Both the position numbers and the translations under genes were made by a program. A DNA stretch of 14,792 nt from CAYYGL01 sp964471235 (GTDB lineage: Bacteria; Calditrichota; Calditrichia; RBG-13-44-9; J075). Positions within the stretch are counted from its first letter, which is position 1. Every line of letters begins with the position of its first letter. The DNA is taken from positions 1 through 14,792 of the forward strand of contig CAYYGL010000120.1 in assembly GCA_964471235.1 (NCBI GenBank), read 5' to 3'. Of this stretch, positions 1 to 7,100 are shown in pieces. The notes below the pieces were generated by a model that worked only from the letters and a program-made list of their open reading frames with translations, searched no databases and was not told the DNA's origin.

Positions 1-2
1 TC

Positions 3-1895
3 GCCAATACCGGCTATTATCGTTCCACTGACGGGGGTGAAAATTGGACCAGGTTTTTTACCGGCGACATTACCGACATCGCTATCGATCCCCTGGCAAC
101 GCATCTGATTTACATTACCCGATGGGGAGCTGGCGGCGGAGTTTATAAATCCACCGACGGCGGCAATTCCTGGTTTCAGCTAACCAGTGGGTTGCCAACG
201 ACTAACGTGGGCAGGTCTGCCATTAGCTTGTGTAAAATCAACGCCAAAATGCTCTATGTGTCTCTTGGACGGAATGATAATCACACCCTGATGGGAATTT
301 TCAGATCTACCGACAACGGGCAAAACTGGATCGATGTTTCGCCTCCCGATCTTTCGGTCATCGGCGGGAATGCCTGGTATAATAACGTCATTTCCGTGTG
401 TCCGACCAATCAAAATATTGTGTTAGTTGGGATGACCCAGCTTTTGCGAACCACCAATGGCGGTGCGAGTTGGAGTCTGATTAATACACCGGCGGTGCAT
501 GTGGATCACCACGCCATCACCTGGGCGGATGACGGGATGACCGTGTGGAACGGAAACGACGGCGGTATCACCAAATCTACCGACCAGGGAGCCAACTGGT
601 TTACCGAAGGGAATTCCTTCCCCATTACCCAGTTTTACAATATCGATGTTTCCCGAACCGATCCCCACGTTACCTTTGGCGGTGCCCAGGACAATGGTTT
701 AATCGGGATTACCCAAAGCGGGGGGGCTTGGTGGCAGCGAAAAGGTGGCGATGGCGCCGGTATCGCCATTGATCCGGAGGATGCTTCACGAATTTATGCG
801 GTTGATGGTGCATTTGGAGGCGGTGTGTTGTTCCGGAGATTTCGCTCTACCAATACCGGGCTGCAATGGATAACCTTCACAATAGGCATTACCGGTGATA
901 TGAACTGGACGCCCAAGATACGCACCAACAATCGGGATGCCGATATTCTCTATACCAACGCTAACGAATATGTGTACATTTCCCAAACGCCGCACGACAT
1001 CTGGCAAAAACTGAATACCACCCCCTTTCCGGTAACTGTTTCTGAGATCGCCGTTTCACTGGATGGTATTGTATATGCCGTTCTGAATTCGGACATTGAT
1101 GGCCAACGGCTGCGGGTTTATGTGAATGGAAATTGGTATGAACGAACCAATGGACTACCGCCCGGCGCCCGGGTACGTAAAGTAGTGCCCCACCCGGTTT
1201 GGCCCAACAAGGCATACGTGTTGATGGATGGATTGAACACACCGGGCGAAAAGATTTTTCGCACCGATAACTATGGCATTTCATGGATAAACGTCACCGG
1301 GAATCTCCCCAATGTGCCGGTTGCGGACCTGGTAATTCTACCGTCCTTATTTAATGATAACCATCTTTACCTGGGTACCGAGTTTGGGTGTTACCGAACA
1401 ACTGACGGGGGATACAGCTGGCATCGCTGGAATTTTGGTATGCCGGAAGCCAATATCATTACCGAGATGGATTACATCGACAGTTTGCTGGTGAATGGGA
1501 AATTCTACGTGGTGGCAGGAACCTATGGCAGGAGCATCTGGATGAGAGAAGTGCATGCCGACGACCCGGTCCGCATCTCTCCCACTGAAAACCAGACGCC
1601 GGAAACAATTGTGCTCCATCAAAATTACCCCAACCCTTTCAATCCCAGCACAACCATTGCTTTCGACCTCCCTCACGCCTCCCCAACGGGGCAGGCACGC
1701 ATCACGCTTCACGTATTCGATATCACCGGCAGGAAGGTACGCACGTTGGTGAATGGGAGGGTATCGGCGGGCAGCCATGAAGTGGTGTGGGACGGTCGGA
1801 ATGATGCCGGTCAGCCGGTTGCCAGCGGGGTTTACCTGTACCGTTTACGTGCGGGGGATTTCCAACAAGCGCGCAAAATGGTGCTGCTGCGATAG
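3..1895 (+). CDS. Secreted Asp-box (BNR/sortilin-like) beta-propeller protein with C-terminal sorting module, 5' partial
   Basis: The reading frame is open from base 3 to the TAG at 1893-1895, so the start lies left of the window; about 630 residues are visible. Asp-box motifs (S/T-x-D-x-G-x-x-W) recur, for example STDGGENW near base 24, STDGGNSW near 150, STDNGQNW at 306, TTNGGASW near 450, STDQGANW near 576 and TTDGGYSW near 1398. They mark blades of a BNR/sortilin-type propeller, as in glycosidases and many non-enzymatic surface proteins. From about base 1600 comes the sorting module: HQNYPNPFNPSTTI, a FlgD-like Ig fold with NDAGQPVASGVYLYRL, and the end KMVLLR. In families with this tail the protein is exported and attached or released at the cell surface. 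No catalytic residues can be assigned, so an enzymatic role is not claimed. The module carries a 15-bp in-frame insert (1682-1696). Any signal peptide is outside the window. Confidence 0.85.
   Translation, partial: ANTGYYRSTDGGENWTRFFTGDITDIAIDPLATHLIYITRWGAGGGVYKSTDGGNSWFQLTSGLPTTNVGRSAISLCKINAKMLYVSLGRNDNHTLMGIFRSTDNGQNWIDVSPPDLSVIGGNAWYNNVISVCPTNQNIVLVGMTQLLRTTNGGASWSLINTPAVHVDHHAITWADDGMTVWNGNDGGITKSTDQGANWFTEGNSFPITQFYNIDVSRTDPHVTFGGAQDNGLIGITQSGGAWWQRKGGDGAGIAIDPEDASRIYAVDGAFGGGVLFRRFRSTNTGLQWITFTIGITGDMNWTPKIRTNNRDADILYTNANEYVYISQTPHDIWQKLNTTPFPVTVSEIAVSLDGIVYAVLNSDIDGQRLRVYVNGNWYERTNGLPPGARVRKVVPHPVWPNKAYVLMDGLNTPGEKIFRTDNYGISWINVTGNLPNVPVADLVILPSLFNDNHLYLGTEFGCYRTTDGGYSWHRWNFGMPEANIITEMDYIDSLLVNGKFYVVAGTYGRSIWMREVHADDPVRISPTENQTPETIVLHQNYPNPFNPSTTIAFDLPHASPTGQARITLHVFDITGRKVRTLVNGRVSAGSHEVVWDGRNDAGQPVASGVYLYRLRAGDFQQARKMVLLR
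1682..1696 (+). repeat. 15-bp mini-insert CCCAACGGGGCAGGC inside a coding sequence
   Basis: This 15-mer is identical to the ones at 9176-9190 and 11379-11393 in the intergenic hairpin repeats. Here it lies in frame in the first loop of the sorting module. Removing it changes H-A-S-P-T-G-Q-A-R-I-T-L to H-A-S-R-I-T-L, which restores the usual spacing between the FDLP strand and the next strand. The added residues are PTGQA. The sequence can fold into a small hairpin (CCC/GGG around AAC). No clear target duplication is visible. Confidence 0.8.
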
Positions 1896-1899
1896 TGGG

Positions 1900-1966
1900 G
1901 CGAGTCTCCAGACTCGCTAAACAACTCAGAGAGTCACTCTGTTACAAAGACAGTCTCCCCTGAGAC
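1900..1966. repeat. Three consecutive short palindromes after the first gene
   Basis: Three hairpins follow one another directly. GCGAGTCT/AGACTCGC with a 2-nt centre is at 1900-1917, CAGAG/CTCTG with a 5-nt loop at 1927-1941, and GTCTC/GAGAC with a 4-nt loop at 1953-1966. They begin 4 bp after the stop codon of the propeller gene. Only a short T run (TTTTATG from 1971) follows, so a simple intrinsic terminator is possible but not convincing. All three share GAGTCT/AGTCTC-like words, which suggests a dispersed palindromic repeat family rather than one terminator. Confidence 0.55.
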
Positions 1967-2035
1967 CCCATTTTATGACAGAATCCCTTAGCGACTATTT
2001 CTGAGGAGGATTAAGGTTTACAAGAAAAGAACCAA

Positions 2036-2638
2036 ATGTATTTCATCAACTCCAGGGGCCCCATCATGTATAAACTCGAATTGATTACCACAGTGAATAC
2101 TTCACCGAAGTTCAGAAGATCGATAAAAGAGATATTCCACGAAGGACTCCAAATTCAAACGATGTGGGCAGGTATTACCCTGCTGGCAGTCGTTTATGCC
2201 ATCACCCCAATCAATTTAAATGAAGTGATCGTGGGTGAACAGGTGGCGATTATCCGTGATGTGAGCTTATCCATGCACGGAAGTGAAGCAAAACTGAAAC
2301 GGCAGCTTGCTCACCTGCGCGCATCGCGTGGGGAGCTTCCTGAAATCGTAGTGAATGGACTGGGGATCAGCATAACTTCGGATCGGTACAATCTATTGAA
2401 TGGCATCAGGGAATTGCTAAAACGCAATCCCAATATCGACGCTTTATTCGCTTATTCGGATTTTGAAGTTATAGACAGGTCTTACTGGCATATCGATTCT
2501 ACAGGGATGGAGTATCTTCTCCGCTTTTTGAAGGAGAAACAGATTCGGCTCTATTTCTCTTCCGTTCGTTATAGACCTCCGGACCCTTATGCATTCCTTG
2601 CCAGAGAAACCGACGGAAGAATTTTACCTAATAAATAG
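2036..2638 (+). CDS. Membrane-anchored VWA-like protein
   Basis: A 200-residue protein. After a basic N-terminal region there is one hydrophobic segment (about residues 43-60), then a soluble C-terminal domain starting VAIIRDVSLSM. The D-x-S-x-S pattern after a hydrophobic strand is the metal-binding (MIDAS) signature of von Willebrand factor A domains, and ALFAYSDFE later resembles another VWA strand end. The domain is short for a full VWA fold, so this is a moderate call. The start is uncertain: an in-frame stop lies at 2012-2014, the only strong purine-rich stretch (2004-2010) is 25 bp before this ATG, and a second ATG at 2066 is possible. The next gene begins 15 bp downstream with its own good ribosome-binding site, so the two are probably co-transcribed. 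VWA proteins often act as adaptors in envelope complexes; the partner here is unknown. Confidence 0.7.
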   Translation: MYFINSRGPIMYKLELITTVNTSPKFRRSIKEIFHEGLQIQTMWAGITLLAVVYAITPINLNEVIVGEQVAIIRDVSLSMHGSEAKLKRQLAHLRASRGELPEIVVNGLGISITSDRYNLLNGIRELLKRNPNIDALFAYSDFEVIDRSYWHIDSTGMEYLLRFLKEKQIRLYFSSVRYRPPDPYAFLARETDGRILPNK

Positions 2639-2653
2639 AAAGGAGATTATACC

Positions 2654-3100
2654 ATGGTCATTGATGGAGTAAGTGCTATCGCTCTGATATTAATAGCCTC
2701 GTTTGGCATCGATCGTATCAATACCGGTCTATTCTTCATCCTGGATTTTTTCCCGCCATGGCGTAAGATTTTTCCAAATCCCGAAGAGATTGCAGAAGAA
2801 GTATCCCGACATAGAGCGCAACGGAAACGGAAGCTCCTCTATCAACTGCTGGCAGCCATTCTGGGGGGAATAGTTCTGGCATACTTTGGTGAAGTGCGCA
2901 TTTTCCGAGCGCTGGGATTTAACAACACCCATCCCATTTTAGACAGTGTAATGACGGGGTTGATTTTAATGGCAGGCGCTGATCAGGTGGCAGGATTGTT
3001 GAAAGTGACCGGTCTTCCATGGACAAAAGGAGAATCTACTTCCAGCAAACCCATCGAAATTCGAGGAAAGCTGATATTGGAGGATGAAAGTCGAAAGTAG
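2654..3100 (+). CDS. Small integral membrane protein, unknown function
   Basis: A 148-residue protein with three likely membrane segments: residues 4-30, about 61-80 (LLYQLLAAILGGIVLAYFGE) and about 97-118. A basic stretch (RHRAQRKRK) precedes the second helix and the C-terminal tail is charged. AAAGGAG at 2639-2645 lies 8 bp before the ATG, a good ribosome-binding site that fixes the start. It follows the VWA-like gene by 15 bp and probably shares its transcript. I do not recognise the family. It could be a phage-holin-like or accessory membrane protein, but no lysis or phage genes are nearby. Confidence 0.7.
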   Translation: MVIDGVSAIALILIASFGIDRINTGLFFILDFFPPWRKIFPNPEEIAEEVSRHRAQRKRKLLYQLLAAILGGIVLAYFGEVRIFRALGFNNTHPILDSVMTGLILMAGADQVAGLLKVTGLPWTKGESTSSKPIEIRGKLILEDESRK

Positions 3101-3177
3101 CCCCGGGAACAACAATTACCAGCCAGGCAAACTCAATCGTGGTTGGTCCAAAAATTCATTACAGAGGTAGTATAATC

Positions 3178-3648
3178 ATGAAAAAATCACTGCAAAGTTT
3201 AAAATATAATCTGATCCTCATCGTGCTGTTATTGCTTTTTGGTAGCCTTACAGCCTGTATGGCGCAAACCAAACCGGACCCCAAACCACCGATGAAAAAA
3301 ATTCCATTTCATCTTCTGGTGCAATCCGGGGTTTCTGTTAGACTGGAAAAAGATACCTTAAAAGCTTCTCCAAAACCCTACCCGCTTTCTATCAAATATT
3401 ATGTACAAAAAGGACGAATTTATTTTACCGAACCCTTGCATCAGCAGGAAGTCTCCTTTGTGGCGAGGAATCTCCAAAGCATCTCCATGACTGCCTCGCA
3501 TCGCGGGCTCAGTATCATTGCCAATTACAAAGACGTTATATCGAATGGCTCCCGGTGCTGTGTCAGTTGTCCTGAAACCGGTACCTCTGCCTATGGGATG
3601 CAGGTCTGGCTGGATTGCAATACGAAACAAGTGTGTTGTGGTGAATAA
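3178..3648 (+). CDS. Cys-rich putative lipoprotein, unknown function
   Basis: A 156-residue protein. The chosen ATG at 3178 begins MKKSLQSLKYNLILIVLLLL followed by FGSLTAC, a textbook lipoprotein signal peptide with lipobox L-T-A-C (lipidated Cys at about residue 27). AGAGGT at 3163-3168 is the ribosome-binding site. The frame extends upstream to a GTG at 3139, but that start would put 13 residues before the signal peptide. The mature part begins with a proline-rich linker (KPDPKPPMKK) and has mixed beta-like sequence. The C-terminus holds two Cys clusters (CCVSC and DCNTKQVCC), which suggests disulfides or metal binding outside the cytoplasm. It follows the membrane protein by 77 bp on the same strand. 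No family is recognised. Confidence 0.75.
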   Translation: MKKSLQSLKYNLILIVLLLLFGSLTACMAQTKPDPKPPMKKIPFHLLVQSGVSVRLEKDTLKASPKPYPLSIKYYVQKGRIYFTEPLHQQEVSFVARNLQSISMTASHRGLSIIANYKDVISNGSRCCVSCPETGTSAYGMQVWLDCNTKQVCCGE

Positions 3649-3704
3649 AATGCGTTTTTCACTTTAAGCGGTTTTCAGGTCTCGGTGGAGAAAGATGTGG
3701 TTAA

Positions 3705-4028
3705 TCAGATAATCCTTACACCGGTTCTTAGTATCTCTTTGACAAAGGGGTTGTCGGAAGAAAACTCTTCCGGACGAAACGGATGCACCTCGATGGAGCG
3801 CTCGGTTTCCAGAATAAACGGGAAAAGGATTTTGCTATCTTCAAACGGATCACCTGAGAAATCCGGTGATACGATGGCTAAATCGATATCGCTCCATTCA
3901 TGGCGGCTGCCTCTTACTGAAGAACCGAATAAATATGCCTGAACGATTCTGATTCGTTTAGAGGCTAAGCGGAGAAAGAAATGAACCTTCCGATCTATGT
4001 CTGTTTTACGACTCATGTATGTAATCAT
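3705..4028 (-). CDS. MNT-type minimal nucleotidyltransferase
   Basis: A 107-residue protein with the pol-beta-like nucleotidyltransferase signature: G35-S36-S-V-R39-G40, then S46-D47-I-D49-L-A-I. The third acidic residue may be E80 (SIEVH). Small MNT proteins of this length are usually the antitoxin half of HEPN/MNT toxin-antitoxin pairs and act by adding AMP to the HEPN toxin. No HEPN gene is visible on either side: 3649-3704 and 4029-4162 are too short and hold no HEPN-like frame. It therefore appears solitary and lies opposite to both neighbours. The start may be this ATG or the one at 4014-4016; neither has a good ribosome-binding site. The 134-bp gap to the next gene contains only the divergent upstream regions, with no clear promoter. 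Confidence 0.8.
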   Translation of the reverse strand: MITYMSRKTDIDRKVHFFLRLASKRIRIVQAYLFGSSVRGSRHEWSDIDLAIVSPDFSGDPFEDSKILFPFILETERSIEVHPFRPEEFSSDNPFVKEILRTGVRII

Positions 4029-4162
4029 TCTATCGGAGTATTTTAAACATATTCGACATATTCACTGAAATCAACAGTTGAATTATGGAAACAGGAAGTT
4101 TCTATCTGCAGCATTCGCAATAAACTCAGTACAAATAGAAAAACTTAACCGGAGGGTAAGTC

Positions 4163-7100
4163 ATGATTCGAAATATATTTTTAACAGTTACCGGGCTGAC
4201 AGCTTTATTGGTACTGTTAGGGATCTGTTTTTTCACAGGCGACCCGAATTCACCGGGTGAGGAAAATCCGGATAGGCTCCGGAATCAGGAAGCAGAGCCG
4301 ATTCCCGCAGCAAAGCGACAGATTCAAAACCCGCTGAAAAACCAACCGCTTTATTTCGAAGCCAACCAGGGGCAATGCGATGCGACAGTGAAGTTTCTCT
4401 CCCGTGGAAAAGGCTTTGTGCTCTTCCTTGCGTCTGAGGGGACCGTGTTCACATTTCGGAATTTGGATTTGGGATTTCGAGTTGAAAACGAGCTTAGACA
4501 GGCTGACCTGAATCAGCAATCCGAAATCCGCAATCACCAATCTGCTGCTGTTCACATGCACCTGGTCAATGCCAATGCGCCCGGAACTATTGAAGGTCTC
4601 AATCCGCTGCCCACCCGGGTAAACTATTTCATCGGCAACGACCCGGCAAAATGGCGCAGTGGGGTGCCCACCTTCGCGCGGGTAGCTTACCGGGAAATCT
4701 ATCCGGGAATTGACCTGATTTACTACGGCAACCCGGGAGAGGTGGAGTTTGATTTCCTGGTTTCCCCGGGAGCAGACCCGGAGCGGATTGAGTTGGCTTT
4801 TGAAGGTACGGATTCCCTGGAATTCACAGAAGAAGGAGCGTTGTTACTGCACGCCCAACACAGTGTTCTTCAGGTATTGCCCCCCAGGATTTTTCAGGAA
4901 ATTAACAGCGTGAAGCACCCGGTAGATGGGCATTATGTGTTTCGTGGAAAAAATCGGGTCGGATTTGAACTGGCATCGTATGCCGTTGCCTATCCACTGG
5001 TCATCGATCCGGTGCTGAGTTTTAGCTCCTATCTGGGTGGATCGGCAAACGACCGCGCCACGGATGTTGCAGTGGATGGCTCCGGAAACATGTATGTGTG
5101 CGGCTACACGCTCTCCGCAGACTTTCCCACCACCTCCGGAGCGTTTGATGAAACCCACAATTTGGGTTTCGATGCCTTCATTGTGAAAGTGGATACTGCC
5201 AGCGGGATGATTGATTACGCCACCTATTTAGGCGGCAGCGGGGATGACCGTGCCCTGGGCATGGACGTGAACGGCAGCGGGCAGGTGTTCATCACCGGGC
5301 GGGCCTGGAGCGGCGATTTTCCCACCACCCCCGGTGCGTATCAAACTACCCCCAGCCCGGCGGGAGATGCCTTTGTCACCAAACTGAATACCGGCGGTAC
5401 CTCCCTGGTCTATTCCACCTACCTGGGCGCCAACGGCGTTGAGGAAGGTGGCGATGTGGCGGTGGATGGCCAGGGTATAGCACATGTGGTTGGCAATACC
5501 GGCTCTACCGATTTTCCGGTCACTGCTAACGCCTTTCAGCAAACGCCAGGGGGATTTGGCGACGCTTTTCTGGTACGCTTTTCTTCTTCCGGAAATCAAT
5601 TGATTTATGCCACCTATCTGGGCGGTAATGGGATCGACGAAGCCAATGGAGTGGCAACCGACGCATCCAACCGTTCCTACATCACCGGCATCACCTACTC
5701 CACCGATTTTCCCACTACCGGGGGTGCCTTTCAATCCAACAAACCCGGCGGGCAGTTCGACAGCGAAGGTTTTGCGGCAAGATTCAACAGCGGCGGCACA
5801 GTCAGCTACGTCACCTACCTGGGCGGAAACGGGGACGATGCCGGCTATGGAATTGCAGTGGATGGCAGTGGAAACGCCTATATTACCGGGCAAACCGCTT
5901 CAGCAGATTTTCCCACTGTCGGTGCTTTTCAATCGAATCTCAGCGGCAGTGCAGATGGATTCACCACCAAATTCACCAGCAGCGGCAGCAGTGTAAGTTA
6001 TTCCACCTATCTGGGTGGCAGCGGCAGCGAGGCCGGTCGGGGCATTGTTGTGGATGCCCAGAACCGGGCATACGTCGCCGGAATCACCAATTCTTCCAAT
6101 TTCCCAATCCAGGATGCTATCCAACCCAGCCTTGCCGGGGGCACAGACGGTTTTATCACCCGGTTTACAAGCAGCGGCGACATGCTGGAATTTTCCAGCT
6201 ACTTTGGCGGCAGTGCGGGGGATACCGCCAGGGCAATTGCCCTGGATGGTGACGGCAACATGTACCTGAGCGGATATACTGCCTCTGCCGATTTTCCAAC
6301 CCTGAATCCCTTTCAACCCAACAGTGCCGGTGCACTGGATGCTTTCCTCTCATGGATTGCAGCCGACGTAGCGGTTTTTCCGGACTGCAACAATAACGGG
6401 GTGCCGGACAGCCTGGATATTGCCAATGGTACCTCCCAGGATTGCAACAACAACGGCGTGCCGGATGAATGCGACATCGGCGGCATCAGCGACGATTGCA
6501 ACGGCAACGGCATCCCCGATGAATGCGACATTGCCGGCGGCACCTCTCCGGATTGCAACAACGACGGCATCCCCGACGAATGCCAGTTGATTGGCAACGA
6601 TTGCAATAACAATGGCATCCCTGATGACTGCGATATCGCCATGGGCACCAGTAACGACTGTAACAACGACGGTGTGCCGGATGAATGCCAGTTAGTTGGC
6701 AATGATTGCAACAACAATGGCATTCCCGATGACTGTGAAGGTCCGGATTGCAACCAGAACGGTATTCTGGATGAATGCGAAGCGCTCATTAATCCCTTAC
6801 CGGCGGATACGATGACCTCCATCTATCTCGCCCCCAACCATGACCACAGCAGCGAACCGGTGTGCGGTATGGTGAATCCCGCCCTCAGCGCCGACGGCAG
6901 GTTTATCGCCTTTGAATCCGGTGCAAACAATTTGATCCCGGGCGATGGCAATGGCGTAAGCGATATTTTTGTTTATGATACCTGGACTGGAATACTGGAA
7001 CGGGTTAGTGTCTCCAACAGTGGGATGGAAGCCAACGGCGCTTCCTATTGCCCAACCATCAGCGATGACGGAACGTTGGTAGCATTTACCTCCGATGCGG

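Noticed and set aside
3139..3177. GTG start at 3139 for the lipoprotein
   Set aside because: It would add 13 residues ahead of a complete lipoprotein signal peptide; the ATG at 3178 has AGAGGT upstream.
5228..5893. 221-codon minus-strand frame opposite the SBBP repeats
   Set aside because: It is antisense to a well-supported gene, repetitive because the blades repeat, and has no recognisable domain.
6313..6822. Long minus-strand frame opposite the DCNNNG repeats
   Set aside because: It is the mirror of a repetitive coding region (repeated SSGMPLLLQS) with no independent support.
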